DNA from: Stenotrophomonas maltophilia
GTDB taxonomy: Bacteria > Pseudomonadota > Gammaproteobacteria > Xanthomonadales > Xanthomonadaceae
Assembly (NCBI GenBank): GCA_002364755.1
Contig: DEZI01000005.1
Span: 335,791 to 399,790, forward strand
DNA: 64,000 bases
Direction of reading: 5' to 3'
The notes under the pieces are model-generated. The model worked only from the letters and a program-made list of their open reading frames with translations, ran no database searches and was not told where the DNA came from. Positions within the stretch are counted from its first letter, which is position 1; every line of letters starts with the position of its first letter. Positions 7,661 to 16,969 of this stretch are shown here, in pieces. The position numbers were made by a program, and so were the translations under genes.

Positions 7661-8928
7661 GCCAGCAGAACACTCCGGGCAACGACCCGAATAACGTGCG
7701 CGATGAGAGGCAGGGCCCCTACGGCAATACGCCTGGCGGCAGCTCCGAAGCACCTTCGAACCCCTATTTCGGCAGCACGACAGATGCTGGATCGCCGGAT
7801 CTTGATGCGGCGGCGCCACAGCTTCGCTCTGCCGAAGAACAGCGCCTGAACCGCAAAGCGCTGATGTTCTTGGCTGGCATCGTAGTACTGCTGGTTGCGA
7901 TGGGCTTCCTGCTGTTCCGCAAGGGGAAGGACGATAGAGACGCGGCGGCTCCTCAGCGCGAAGTCGCTCGTGTCTCCACCCCGGAACTACCCAATATCGG
8001 GGTGGAGGCGCAGACCGCTCCACCGGCAAGCGCCGCTCAGCCAATTCCAATGCTGCCGGATCCGCCACGTGACAGCGGCCCGCAGCTGGTTGAGGTATCG
8101 CGCCCCGAAGCTGCGCAGCCCCGCGGCCCAACCCTGCTGGAGCGCCGTATCTCCGGTGCCGACGATGCAGCGATCGGTACGGGCGCCCGCCCTGGTGGCC
8201 CTCAGTCGCAGCGTTCGGCTATCGACGAGCAGACCCGTCAGGCCCTTTTGGCCAATATGCTGCCCAACCAGCAGAGCCCGCAGAAAGTTCGTCGTGGACC
8301 GGACGTGGAGGACATCTCCTCAGCGACCTTTATCAACAGCCCCGATGCACTGCTGGTGCGCGGCACGTATCTGCGCTGCGTGCTGGAAACCCGCATCATC
8401 ACCGACCTGGCCGGTTATACCTCCTGCCTGCTCACCGAGCCGGTCTACTCGATCAACGGCCGCAGCCTGCTGCTGCCGAAGGGCTCGAAGATCTACGGTG
8501 CCTACGGTGGCGGCCCCTCGGGCAAGCGTGTCGAGGTCATTTGGGACCGTATCACCACGCCCAATGGTATCGATGTGGCCATGTCCAGTCCGGGCGTCGA
8601 TGGGCTGGGTGGCGCAGGTCATCCGGGCCAGTACAGCGCGCATTGGGGTAGCCGCATCGCGTCGGCGCTGATGATCAGCCTGATTGCCGACGCCTTCAAA
8701 TACGCCGCTGCAGAGCACGGGCCGGAGTCCACGACCATTGGTAGCAATGGGTTCGCCGTGCAGTCGCCTTACGAGAGTGCCACCGCACGCACCATGGAAC
8801 GCCTGGCCAACGAGGCGCTCAGCGAAGGCCGTCGCCCGCCGACGGTCACCATCAACCAGGGCACCATCGTGAACGTCTACGTCGCCAAGGACGTTGACTT
8901 CACCAATGTGCTCAACCCGCGCCGGTAA
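7657..8928 (+). CDS. virB10: VirB10 core complex/energy-sensor protein
   Basis: 423 aa. Cytoplasmic N-terminal segment (about 1-65), one membrane helix (about 67-88), a Pro-rich periplasmic linker, and the TrbI/VirB10 C-terminal beta-barrel (about 215-423) with the helical antenna region that lines the outer-membrane pore (around SALMISLIADAFKYAA). VirB10 spans both membranes and couples ATPase activity to channel opening. It overlaps virB9 by 4 bp and precedes virB11 by 14 bp. Confidence 0.95.
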   Translation: MSQQNTPGNDPNNVRDERQGPYGNTPGGSSEAPSNPYFGSTTDAGSPDLDAAAPQLRSAEEQRLNRKALMFLAGIVVLLVAMGFLLFRKGKDDRDAAAPQREVARVSTPELPNIGVEAQTAPPASAAQPIPMLPDPPRDSGPQLVEVSRPEAAQPRGPTLLERRISGADDAAIGTGARPGGPQSQRSAIDEQTRQALLANMLPNQQSPQKVRRGPDVEDISSATFINSPDALLVRGTYLRCVLETRIITDLAGYTSCLLTEPVYSINGRSLLLPKGSKIYGAYGGGPSGKRVEVIWDRITTPNGIDVAMSSPGVDGLGGAGHPGQYSAHWGSRIASALMISLIADAFKYAAAEHGPESTTIGSNGFAVQSPYESATARTMERLANEALSEGRRPPTVTINQGTIVNVYVAKDVDFTNVLNPRR

Positions 8929-8942
8929 CCGACAGAACGACC

Positions 8943-9986
8943 ATGGACGCCGAAGTGTCACCCCTCGCCCTCGTCTCCAGCGATTTCCTGCGCTATCAGT
9001 ACGAAGTGCTGGGCATCGCCGAGTACATGACCTCGCCTGAAGTGACGGAAATCTGCATCAACCGTCCGGGCGAGCTGTACCTGGAGACGCGGGCAGGGTG
9101 GCAGCGCGTGGACGTGCCCGGCCTGACGTTCGAGCGGGCCCGGCAGTTCTGCACCGCCGTGGTCAACGAGAGCAACACCGGCCAGCGCATCACCGATGCC
9201 GATCCGGTCGTGTCGCTGACCTTCCCGACCGGGCAGCGTGCCCAGTTCGTCATTCCCCCGGCGTGCGATGCCGGCAAGGTGTCGATCACCATCCGCCTGC
9301 CATCCAAGCACACCAAGTCGCTCACGCAGTACCACGAGGACGGCTTCTTTGCACAGATACTCGAGCAGGATGGCAGCCTGAGCGAGCAGGACCGCGAGCT
9401 GCTGGAGCTGCGGCATACCCGCGAGTACGCCGAGTTCTTCCGGCGCGCGGTGATGTACCGCAAGAATATTGTCGTGTCTGGCGCAACCGGCAGCGGCAAG
9501 ACCACCTTCATGAAGGCGCTGGTCAACCACATTCCGGACAGCGAGCGTCTGGTCACCATCGAGGATGCCCGCGAGCTGTTCCTGACCCAACCCAACGTGG
9601 TGCACCTGCTGTATTCGAAGGGCGGCCAGAGCGCCAGCAATGTCACCGCCAAGAGCTGCATGGAAGCCTGCCTGCGCATGAAGCCAGAGCGCATCATCCT
9701 CGCCGAGCTGCGCGGCGATGAGGCGTTCTACTTCATCCGTAACTGCGCGTCCGGCCACCCTGGTTCGATCACCAGCTGCCACGCCGGCAGCCCGGAGCAG
9801 ACCTGGGACCAGCTTGCGCTGATGGTCAAGGCATCCACCGAGGGCTCGGGCCTGGAATTCAACGTCATCAAGCGTCTGCTGATGATGACCATCGACATCG
9901 TCGTACATATCAAGGCGCATGCCGGTGCGCGCTACATCACCGGCATCGACTTCAATCCTGGGCGTGCCCAGGGGCAGGAGGGCTGA
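8943..9986 (+). CDS. virB11: VirB11 secretion ATPase
   Basis: 347 aa. Hexameric traffic ATPase of the GspE/VirB11 family. An N-terminal domain is followed by the RecA-like domain with Walker A GATGSGKTT (180-188), an Asp box (TIEDARELFL), Walker B IILAELRGDEA, and a His box SGHPGSITSCHAG. No membrane segment, as expected. It follows virB10 with a 14-bp gap and precedes virB1 by 3 bp, so all three are on one transcript. Confidence 0.96.
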   Translation: MDAEVSPLALVSSDFLRYQYEVLGIAEYMTSPEVTEICINRPGELYLETRAGWQRVDVPGLTFERARQFCTAVVNESNTGQRITDADPVVSLTFPTGQRAQFVIPPACDAGKVSITIRLPSKHTKSLTQYHEDGFFAQILEQDGSLSEQDRELLELRHTREYAEFFRRAVMYRKNIVVSGATGSGKTTFMKALVNHIPDSERLVTIEDARELFLTQPNVVHLLYSKGGQSASNVTAKSCMEACLRMKPERIILAELRGDEAFYFIRNCASGHPGSITSCHAGSPEQTWDQLALMVKASTEGSGLEFNVIKRLLMMTIDIVVHIKAHAGARYITGIDFNPGRAQGQEG

Positions 9987-9989
9987 ATC

Positions 9990-10958
9990 ATGCTCCCAGG
10001 TCTGGAAATGATGGCGTGCCCGGAAATGGCCGTCTCCATGGACGTGATGCAGCACGTCATCAATGTCGAATCCTCGCGCAACCCCTATGCCATCGGCGTG
10101 GTGGGCGGCGCCCTGGTGCGCCAGCCCAAGGCGCTGGATGAAGCGCTGGCCACGGTGCGCATGCTGGAAGAGAAGGGCTACAACTTCTCTGTCGGCTTGG
10201 CCCAGGTCAACCGCTACAACCTTGGCAAGTACGGTCTGGATTCCTACGAAAAGGCCTTCCAGCAGTGCGCCAACCTGCAAGCCGGGTCACGCATCCTGGC
10301 CGAGTGCTACAAGCGCTCGGGGCAGGACTGGGGCAAGTCCTTCAGCTGCTACTACTCGGGCAATTTTTCCACCGGCTTCCGCCACGGTTACGTGCAGAAG
10401 ATCTATGATTCGATGCGACGTGGGCAGCAGCTGGCCAGCAATGGCGTGGCGCCCATCGACGTGGTCGACCGTGGCGAGCGCCGCGTGGTCAAGGTCGAAC
10501 ACCACCCGCAGAGCGTGTCGCCGATGGAAGCACGGATCGTGGCGCAGAACACTGCGCCGGTCTATATGCCCAGCAATGACCCTGCGCGTGCCTACACGGT
10601 GTATCCCTCGACCGGTGCGATGGCACGCGGCAGCCTGCTGAACATTGCCGACCAGGCATTGTCCCGGGTGGTGCTGGGTTCCGTGGATCGCGCGATGCAA
10701 CCGCAGGCGCCCCAGGGCTACCCGCAGCCGCTGCCGCAGCAGTTGCCGCAGACCGCAGCGCAGCAACCGTCCCTGGCCATGCCGCAGCAGCTGCCGGATG
10801 CCGTCGCAGGCGGCAGCGATGCCCCGGTGATGCTCCGTCCGTGGAACGAACGCAATCAGCCGGTTTCGGCACCTGGCAATGTTTACGACGCACCGGCGGC
10901 GGCACCTGTCGCGCCGGTTCGACAGATTCCCGCAGGGGATGCGGCCTTCGTGTTCTGA
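9990..10958 (+). CDS. virB1: VirB1 lytic transglycosylase
   Basis: 322 aa. SLT-type lysozyme-like domain (about 10-145) with the likely catalytic Glu27 in NVESSRNPYAIG, followed by a GLAQVNRYN motif and SCYYSGNF. It opens the peptidoglycan locally for assembly of the secretion channel. The C-terminal part (about 180-322) is Pro/Gln/Ala-rich and probably unstructured. No obvious N-terminal signal peptide is present (MLPGLEMMACPEMAVSM is not a typical one), which is common in this family but leaves the export route open. Its position between virB11 and virB2 is the usual Xanthomonadaceae order. Confidence 0.93.
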   Translation: MLPGLEMMACPEMAVSMDVMQHVINVESSRNPYAIGVVGGALVRQPKALDEALATVRMLEEKGYNFSVGLAQVNRYNLGKYGLDSYEKAFQQCANLQAGSRILAECYKRSGQDWGKSFSCYYSGNFSTGFRHGYVQKIYDSMRRGQQLASNGVAPIDVVDRGERRVVKVEHHPQSVSPMEARIVAQNTAPVYMPSNDPARAYTVYPSTGAMARGSLLNIADQALSRVVLGSVDRAMQPQAPQGYPQPLPQQLPQTAAQQPSLAMPQQLPDAVAGGSDAPVMLRPWNERNQPVSAPGNVYDAPAAAPVAPVRQIPAGDAAFVF

Positions 10959-10971
10959 CGAAGTCGTGGTG

Positions 10972-10996
10972 CGACCGGTCCCCCGGCCGGTCGTTT
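10972..10996 (+). terminator. Intercistronic hairpin between virB1 and virB2
   Basis: CGACCGG (10972-10978) and CCGGTCG (10987-10993) form a GC-rich stem followed by TTT. With no longer U-tract it is more likely a weak terminator or mRNA-stability element upstream of the pilin gene than a full stop. Confidence 0.45.
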
Positions 10997-11030
10997 CAGT
11001 GTGTTAGTCCATCAACAAGGAAATCCATCC

Positions 11031-11453
11031 ATGAAGCAGTTCAATCTCGACGTCGTACAGGCCCAGCGCACGCTGAAGACCATGCTGATGGCCGTTGCAT
11101 TTGCTGGTGCCGTACTCGCACCTGAGGCGTTCGCCAACAACGCCAACTACGGCGGCACCGATGGCAAGGTCTGCGGGTTCTTCGGCAGCGTAAACGGCCT
11201 ACTCAACATGGCTTCGATCGCCGTCGTCACCATCGCCGTGATCTTCGCCGGCTACCAGATTGCCTTCGCGCACAAGCGCATCGGCGATGTCGCACCGATC
11301 CTGATTGGTGGCGTGCTGATCGGCGCTGCTGGTCAGATTGCCAAGATGCTGCTGGGTGATGAGTTCGGCGAGTGCACTGCCACCAGCGGCGGCGGCAACG
11401 GCGGCATGGCGCTGATGGTCATCAAGAACGTCGCTCAGTACTACGGTGCATAA
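11031..11453 (+). CDS. virB2: VirB2 major pilin-like subunit
   Basis: 140 aa from the ATG giving MKQFNLDVVQ; the upstream ATG at 11001 would add 10 residues before a poorer start. A long signal peptide ends near PEAFANNANYGG, followed by two hydrophobic helices (about 60-80 and 93-108) separated by the short polar turn KRIGD, the standard VirB2 layout. The mature protein forms the pilus or conduit. A glycine-rich stretch (SGGGNGGMA) precedes the end. It overlaps virB3 by 8 bp and is set off from virB1 and virB4 by GC-rich hairpins. Confidence 0.92.
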   Translation: MKQFNLDVVQAQRTLKTMLMAVAFAGAVLAPEAFANNANYGGTDGKVCGFFGSVNGLLNMASIAVVTIAVIFAGYQIAFAHKRIGDVAPILIGGVLIGAAGQIAKMLLGDEFGECTATSGGGNGGMALMVIKNVAQYYGA

Positions 11454-11754
11454 GAACGTCGTTTTTCGTGGCTGCACCCGCCCTGCGATGTTCCTGGGCG
11501 TGCCCTACCTGCCGTTCTTCATGGTGGCCGGTGGGTTGCTGCTGCTCAGCATGTACACGAACTTCTGGTTCCTGCTGACCATTCCGGTCGCCGTTTTCAT
11601 CATGCGGCAGATGGCCAAGCGTGACGAGATGATCTTCCGGCTGCTGGGATTGCGCCTGATGGTCAAGCTCCGGGTTCGAAACGCGCGTGAGCACGATGGC
11701 ATGTGGGTGTTCAGCCCGAATCACTACCGCGACAAGCCGGCCCGCATGGATTGA
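11446..11754 (+). CDS. virB3: VirB3 inner-membrane protein
   Basis: 102 aa, normal for the family. A short N-terminal FRGCTRPAMFLGVP motif is followed by a hydrophobic hairpin (about 22-60) and a basic C-terminal tail ending NHYRDKPARMD. VirB3 associates with VirB4 in the inner-membrane complex. The gene overlaps the end of virB2 by 8 bp, consistent with coupled translation. Confidence 0.93.
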   Translation: MHKNVVFRGCTRPAMFLGVPYLPFFMVAGGLLLLSMYTNFWFLLTIPVAVFIMRQMAKRDEMIFRLLGLRLMVKLRVRNAREHDGMWVFSPNHYRDKPARMD

Positions 11755-11766
11755 GGGTCGGTCGGG

Positions 11767-11793
11767 GCCGGCGGGCGTCCAGCGCCCGTCGGC
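11767..11793 (+). terminator. Intercistronic hairpin between virB3 and virB4
   Basis: GCCGGCGGGCG pairs with CGCCCGTCGGC across a short loop (one G-T wobble). No U-tract follows. Together with the hairpin at 10972 it brackets virB2-virB3, an arrangement that would suit protection or attenuation of the pilin mRNA segment. Confidence 0.45.
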
Positions 11794-11838
11794 TTCTGAC
11801 GAAAAATTCCTTCGCAGTACCTCTTTGGAAGCAGTCGT

Positions 11839-14283
11839 ATGTTCAGCCCAGACACCTCCATCAGCGAATTCATTCCCCTGTCGTCGCATGTAGCCCCGAA
11901 CGTGGTGAAGACCACGGGCGGCGATTACCTGTTGACGTGGCATCTGGAAGGGCTGCCGTTTGTTGGTCGCGAGGAGTGGGAACTGGAGCACCGGCACAAT
12001 ACGTTCAACCGGCTGCTTCAGACCCTGCGCGCGCCGGATTTCGTCAATGTCGCCTTCTGGGTTCACGACATCCGTCGTCGCCGCACGCTGAAGGGAAAGA
12101 GCACGTTCAAGCAGCGCTTCAACCAGGACGTGTCCGACCAGTACATGGGCATGCTGTCTTCGCAGCGCATCATGCAGAACGAGCTGTACCTGACGATGAT
12201 CTATCGTCCGGTCGTGGCCGGTAAGCGCTTCGTCGAGAAGTCGGCCAATGTCGACAAGCTGCGTGCCGAGCAGGAACAGGCCGTAGAAAAGCTGCTGGAG
12301 CTGGCCGGCAACGTCGAAGCTGTCATTCGCGATTACGCGCCGTATCGCATGGGCATGTACGAAGCCAAAAACGGCGTGGTCTTCTCCGAAACGCTGGAGC
12401 TGTTCGGCTACCTGATCAACCGCATCGATGAGCCGGTTCCGGTGCTGTCCGCCCCGGTGAAGGATTATCTCCCGGTCAGCCGGCATATGTTCTCGGCGAA
12501 GACCGGTGACTTTGTCATCAATACCCCCAATGGCGCCAACCACTTTGGCGCCATCCTGAACATCAAGGAGTATGCCGAGGGTACGTACCCGGGCATCCTC
12601 AATGGGCTGAAGTACCTGGACTACGAGTACGTCATCACCCACTCCTTCAGCCCGATGGGGCGCCAGGACGCACTGAAGGTGCTGGACCGCACCAAGGGCA
12701 TGATGATCTCCTCGGGCGACAAGGCCGTCAGCCAGATCGTCGAACTCGACCAGGCCATGGACCAGCTGTCCTCAGGCAACTTCGTGCTGGGCGAGTACCA
12801 CTTCATCATGACCGTGTATGGCGACAGCCAGGCCAAGCTGTCGCAGAACGTCGCCACTACGCGCGCCGAACTGTCCAATGCCGGTTTCGTGTCCACCAAG
12901 GAAGACCTGGCCGTCACGTCCTCCTTCTATTCGCAGCTGCCGGGCAACTGGCGCTACCGCACGCGTCTGGCCAATGTCAGCTCGCTGAACTTCCTCGGCC
13001 TGTCGCCGCTGCACAACTTCGCCACCGGCAAGCAGCACAACAACCCGTGGGGCGACTGCGTGACGACGCTGCAGACCACCAACGGGCAGCCGTATTACTT
13101 CAACTTCCACGCTACCCACCCGTCGGAGAATTCGCTGGGTGAGAAGGCCATCGCCAACACCATGGTGATCGGTAAGTCGGGTACGGGTAAGACCGCGCTG
13201 ATCAACTTCCTGCTCAGCCAGGTGCAGAAGTACGAGCCGTCGCCGACCATCTTCTTCTTCGACAAGGACCGCGGCGCGGAGATCTTCGTGCGCGCCTGCG
13301 GCGGCAACTACCTGGCCCTGGAGAACGGTGCGCCGACCGGCTTCAACCCGTTCCAGTGCGAGAGCAACGAAGGCAACGTGCAGTTCCTGGCCGATCTCAT
13401 CAAGGTTCTGGCCGGCAAGCGTGAGTACAGCGCCCGCGAGGAAGAGGACATCTACCGCGCGGTCGAGAGCATGCTCGACACGCCGATGCACCTGCGCAGC
13501 ATGACCAACTTCCAGAAGAGCCTGCCCAACATGGGCGACGATGGCCTGTACGCGCGCATGCGCCGCTGGACGTCAGGCAATTCCCTGGGCTGGGTGTTCG
13601 ACAACCCCGTCGATACGGTGGACCTGAGCAAGGCCAACATCATCGGTTTTGACTACACCGACATCATCGACAATCCCGAAGTGCGCGTGCCGGTCATCAA
13701 TTACCTGCTGCACCGCTTGGAATCGCTGATCGACGGTCGTCCGCTGATCTACGTGATGGACGAATTCTGGAAAATCCTGGATGGCGAAGGTGGCCTGAAG
13801 GAGTTCGCCAAGAACAAGCAGAAGACCATCCGTAAGCAGAACGGCCTGGGCATCTTCGCCACGCAGAGCCCGGAAGACGCACTGAAGAGCGACATCTCCG
13901 CGGCGCTGATCGAGCAGACGGCCACGCTGATCCTGCTGCCGAACCCGAATGCCAGCAAGAGCGACTACATGGACGGCCTGAAGTTGACCGAGGCCGAGTT
14001 CCGGGTGGTCACTGCACTGGACGAGCGCTCGCGCTGCTTCCTGGTCAAACAGGGGCACGCCTCCAGCGTGTGCCAGCTCAACCTGCGCGGCATGGACGAC
14101 ATCCTGTCGGTGATCTCCGCGTCCACCGACAACATCGATGTGATGCACCGCGTGCTGCAGACCGCAGCCATTCGTGCGCGCGTGAAAGTGGATGAGCTGA
14201 CGCCGGAGCAGTGGCTGGAAGAGTTCTATAGTAATCGTAAGGGCTCTGGAAAGCCCGCATCCAATAATGAGGTTGCAGCATGA
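11839..14283 (+). CDS. virB4: VirB4 T4SS ATPase
   Basis: 814 aa. Largest ATPase of the system; it powers pilus biogenesis and substrate transfer. The N-terminal VirB4/CagE domain covers about 1-400. The C-terminal RecA-like domain carries Walker A GKSGTGKT (445-452), Walker B YVMDEF (Asp641-Glu642) and the downstream ATQSPEDAL motif. Length is typical. It follows virB3 by 84 bp and overlaps the virB5-like gene by 4 bp (ATGA). Confidence 0.96.
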   Translation: MFSPDTSISEFIPLSSHVAPNVVKTTGGDYLLTWHLEGLPFVGREEWELEHRHNTFNRLLQTLRAPDFVNVAFWVHDIRRRRTLKGKSTFKQRFNQDVSDQYMGMLSSQRIMQNELYLTMIYRPVVAGKRFVEKSANVDKLRAEQEQAVEKLLELAGNVEAVIRDYAPYRMGMYEAKNGVVFSETLELFGYLINRIDEPVPVLSAPVKDYLPVSRHMFSAKTGDFVINTPNGANHFGAILNIKEYAEGTYPGILNGLKYLDYEYVITHSFSPMGRQDALKVLDRTKGMMISSGDKAVSQIVELDQAMDQLSSGNFVLGEYHFIMTVYGDSQAKLSQNVATTRAELSNAGFVSTKEDLAVTSSFYSQLPGNWRYRTRLANVSSLNFLGLSPLHNFATGKQHNNPWGDCVTTLQTTNGQPYYFNFHATHPSENSLGEKAIANTMVIGKSGTGKTALINFLLSQVQKYEPSPTIFFFDKDRGAEIFVRACGGNYLALENGAPTGFNPFQCESNEGNVQFLADLIKVLAGKREYSAREEEDIYRAVESMLDTPMHLRSMTNFQKSLPNMGDDGLYARMRRWTSGNSLGWVFDNPVDTVDLSKANIIGFDYTDIIDNPEVRVPVINYLLHRLESLIDGRPLIYVMDEFWKILDGEGGLKEFAKNKQKTIRKQNGLGIFATQSPEDALKSDISAALIEQTATLILLPNPNASKSDYMDGLKLTEAEFRVVTALDERSRCFLVKQGHASSVCQLNLRGMDDILSVISASTDNIDVMHRVLQTAAIRARVKVDELTPEQWLEEFYSNRKGSGKPASNNEVAA

Positions 14284-15131
14284 CGGTCGCGATAGACAGG
14301 AACGCAGCAAGCCCCTTGCCTACGATGGAGAACAACATGGAAACCCGACCCCGCGCCACCCGGAACAGGACCCTCGCCACGCGCGTCCGCGCCTCGCTGG
14401 TTTGCTTTTCATTTGCTGCCATGATGAGTTGCCCGGTCAGTGGCTACACTATCCCGGTTGTGGAAGTTGGACTTAATACGTGGAACAGCACACTGACTGA
14501 GATCAATACGTTGGCCTCCCAGGGCGAGGCATTGGCTGAGTATGGCGAGCAGTATGATCGCTTCGTCAAGACCGCCGCGAACTGGCAGCAGAAGCTAGCC
14601 AAGTTCAATCAGATCATTGCGTCTCCGCTGATGCCCAAAGGAGTGACGCTGAAGCCAGTGCCGATCGAGTGGAATGTCGCCGAGCGCTGCGGTGCGGGCA
14701 GCATCATGAGCCTTAGCGGCATCCTCACCGCGCTGGACATGAGCCCGGGTGGTGACATCATGGCCCAGCAGCGCAATATCTGCGCAGCGATCCAAGTGCT
14801 TGAGAATCAGAAGTACAACGAGACTGTCGAGGTCGTGCAGAAAACCATGCCCGACATGCGCAAGGTGCTGGACAGGATCAAAGACATTCGTGATCTCTGG
14901 AAGGGTGAAGGCTCAATGGCGGAGACCTCTGCCAACGCGGTGGTGTCAGACGCGTACATGCAGGCCGAGTTCACCACTTGGGAGAAGCAGACCCAAGGCT
15001 ATGACAAGCAGATCCAGGCACTCACCAAGATGCAGCAGATACTGGCGCAGCGAGCATTGAAAGGGACGGGTCAATCGCCGTTGGGAACCGTGGTAAAGGC
15101 CGCCGCACTCAAGGCAGCGCTCTCGAACTAA
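14280..15131 (+). CDS. virB5: VirB5-like minor pilin protein
   Basis: 283 aa from the ATG overlapping the virB4 stop. A second ATG at 14337 has a well-placed GGAGAA and directly precedes the signal peptide (hydrophobic stretch around SLVCFSFAAMMSC, cleavage near VSGYT), so it may be the real start. The mature part is a long alpha-helical protein rich in Gln/Lys (coiled-coil-like at NWQQKLAKFNQI and the C-terminal QTQGYDKQIQAL), as in VirB5/TraC-type pilus tip proteins. VirB5 is poorly conserved, so the name rests mainly on the signal peptide, helical content and position between virB4 and virB6. Confidence 0.8.
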   Translation: MTVAIDRNAASPLPTMENNMETRPRATRNRTLATRVRASLVCFSFAAMMSCPVSGYTIPVVEVGLNTWNSTLTEINTLASQGEALAEYGEQYDRFVKTAANWQQKLAKFNQIIASPLMPKGVTLKPVPIEWNVAERCGAGSIMSLSGILTALDMSPGGDIMAQQRNICAAIQVLENQKYNETVEVVQKTMPDMRKVLDRIKDIRDLWKGEGSMAETSANAVVSDAYMQAEFTTWEKQTQGYDKQIQALTKMQQILAQRALKGTGQSPLGTVVKAAALKAALSN

Positions 15132-15177
15132 TTTGGCGCTCCTCTGGTCGAGTTGCAATTAAATTTCAGGTGAAGTT

Positions 15178-16344
15178 ATGGATCTTGGGCTGATGGACAG
15201 CATGTTTGGGCAAGGACCGCTGCACATGCTGCAGAATCTGCATGCAGCGTCCTCGATTGGCGACTTTGTGTTTTTCAGGCTGATTCTCGATTACCTGCAT
15301 AAGGAAATCGCAGAGTATGGCGTGAAGCTTCTCGGCCGGATGATGGCCTGGGTGGGCGGTATCGCGCTTACGCTCATGACCCTATGGGTGCTTATCCAAG
15401 GCTTCCGGATTGTCACAGGCCGCAGTCGTGATTCGATGATGGTACTCGTTTCCAACATGGCCAAGGCCGCGCTGATCGTTTCGGTCGCCACCACCATGGG
15501 CATGTTTGGACAGGAACTGCACGGGTTCCTGATAAATGACGTCAAGAACGAGATCAGCTACGTTGTCACCGGTAAGAAGGATTCGCCTGAAGACCTGATT
15601 GATGAGAACCTTGGTTACATGCAGTTGGCTTTGTCGAGCGTGGATGCGCTGGACGTGATGAGCGACGTGACGCTGGATAACGCGAAGACGCGCGCCATGT
15701 GGTTCATCGGCATGGGCACGGGTGGCCCTGCGGTAACCGCCGGTTCGATGTTGCTGCTGTACGAAGTCGCGCTTGCCCTGTTTATCGGACTGGGACCACT
15801 CTTCATCCTTTGTCTGCTGTTCGACCAGACCAAGCAGCTTTTCCAAAAGTGGCTGTTGTATGGCATAGGCACCATGTTCTCGATGGCGGTACTGGCGGCT
15901 ATGACCAGCATTGCAATGAAGATGGTTTCGAAGGTCGCTTTCGCATTCTGGGGCAGCGCATTGGCCGGATCGTTGATGGGTGACAACTTTACGGAAGGTA
16001 TGTCGAGCATGGCCCTTCAGCAGGGGGGGATGGGTCTGATTCTCACGACATTGATTCTGACTGCGCCCCCAATGGCGGCGATGTTCTTCCAAGGAACTCT
16101 GGGCAGCTTCATGGCATATTCGCAGATAGGCGGCAGCGCGGTTCCTGCTTCGCCTGGCCCGAACGGCCAGCCTCCGGGTTCCATGGGTGGTGGAGGCGGG
16201 CAATATAGACCTAATGCTCCAGAGAACAGTGTGCATGGCACGACTGATCCATTCCGAGCGACTACCCCGCGGCTTCATACTGGTAACGAGAGCTCGCAGG
16301 GGCAGTTGGGAACGCGAGGCAACGCCAATGCTAGTACCGCATGA
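15178..16344 (+). CDS. virB6: VirB6 polytopic inner-membrane channel protein
   Basis: 388 aa. N-terminal segment followed by about five to six hydrophobic helices (around residues 58-82, 95-120, 185-215, 220-245 and 280-310), then a polar Gly/Pro/Asn-rich tail (about 320-388). This matches VirB6/TrbL, the inner-membrane part of the translocation path. Last structural gene of the virB operon; a DUF4189 gene follows after 38 bp in the same direction and may be co-transcribed. Confidence 0.92.
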   Translation: MDLGLMDSMFGQGPLHMLQNLHAASSIGDFVFFRLILDYLHKEIAEYGVKLLGRMMAWVGGIALTLMTLWVLIQGFRIVTGRSRDSMMVLVSNMAKAALIVSVATTMGMFGQELHGFLINDVKNEISYVVTGKKDSPEDLIDENLGYMQLALSSVDALDVMSDVTLDNAKTRAMWFIGMGTGGPAVTAGSMLLLYEVALALFIGLGPLFILCLLFDQTKQLFQKWLLYGIGTMFSMAVLAAMTSIAMKMVSKVAFAFWGSALAGSLMGDNFTEGMSSMALQQGGMGLILTTLILTAPPMAAMFFQGTLGSFMAYSQIGGSAVPASPGPNGQPPGSMGGGGGQYRPNAPENSVHGTTDPFRATTPRLHTGNESSQGQLGTRGNANASTA

Positions 16345-16381
16345 TCATGTTCTGCTGAGATGAATTGGAGGAGGTATTGTC

Positions 16382-16930
16382 ATGAAGCGGGTTGCTGCTT
16401 GGATTGCGTGGATTTTGCTCGTACCGCTCGGCGTTTCCAGTGGTCGTGCTCTCGCAGAGGGGGGCAGTTGTCCGCCCGGTTACTACCCCATCGGCGGGCA
16501 AGGTGTACAGGGTTGCGCACCTATACCGACTAGCGGCGGGAGTGCAGGATCTGGCTCCCAGGAAATCCAGCTGAGCACGCCAACCGGCCGGTGGGTGAAG
16601 ACTTGGGGAGCTATCGCCACTTCGATGTCCTCCGACGATGCCGGCGTTTCTGATGGAAAGCGCACGAAGGCGGAAGCTGAAAAATTGGCGGTCGAGCGCT
16701 GTGGTTCGACTGGCGCCAAAGACTGTGTAGTCAGCAAGACCTACCATAATCAATGCGTATCTTGGCTGGTGCCGAAAGATCGCAATCCAAATGGGCAAGG
16801 TGCGATCGGTACTGGTGGAACTCCCGAGTTCGCTAGGATGTATGCGCAAAGCGTTTGCAAAAATAGTGTGCCGGGTCCCTGTGATGAGGTTTATGCTAAT
16901 TGCACCAAGCCGATATTTGAGGAGTTCTGA
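16382..16930 (+). CDS. Secreted DUF4189-type protein, copy 1
   Basis: 182 aa, ATG preceded by GGAGGAGG. Sec signal peptide (MKRVAAWIAWILLVPLG, cleavage near ALAEGG), then SCPPGYYPIGGQ, a Gly/Ser-rich linker and a C-terminal domain of about 115 residues with paired cysteines (ERCGSTGAKDC, NQCVSW, VCKNSVPGPCDEVYANC). This pattern fits DUF4189, a small periplasmic or secreted domain of unknown function. It lies 38 bp after virB6 and is one of three tandem relatives here. It carries no XVIPCD, so it is not a VirD4-type effector; an accessory or immunity-like periplasmic role is possible but unproven. Confidence 0.8.
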   Translation: MKRVAAWIAWILLVPLGVSSGRALAEGGSCPPGYYPIGGQGVQGCAPIPTSGGSAGSGSQEIQLSTPTGRWVKTWGAIATSMSSDDAGVSDGKRTKAEAEKLAVERCGSTGAKDCVVSKTYHNQCVSWLVPKDRNPNGQGAIGTGGTPEFARMYAQSVCKNSVPGPCDEVYANCTKPIFEEF

Positions 16931-16969
16931 GCCAGAGATGTGAATCGTCCAGGCTTTTGTAGACAGTCG

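Noticed and set aside
3164..16344. Conjugative element (ICE/plasmid) interpretation of the virB/virD4 locus
   Set aside because: No relaxase, integrase, oriT-like palindrome or tRNA-end duplication is present; N0-type VirB7 and XVIPCD effectors point to the antibacterial system.
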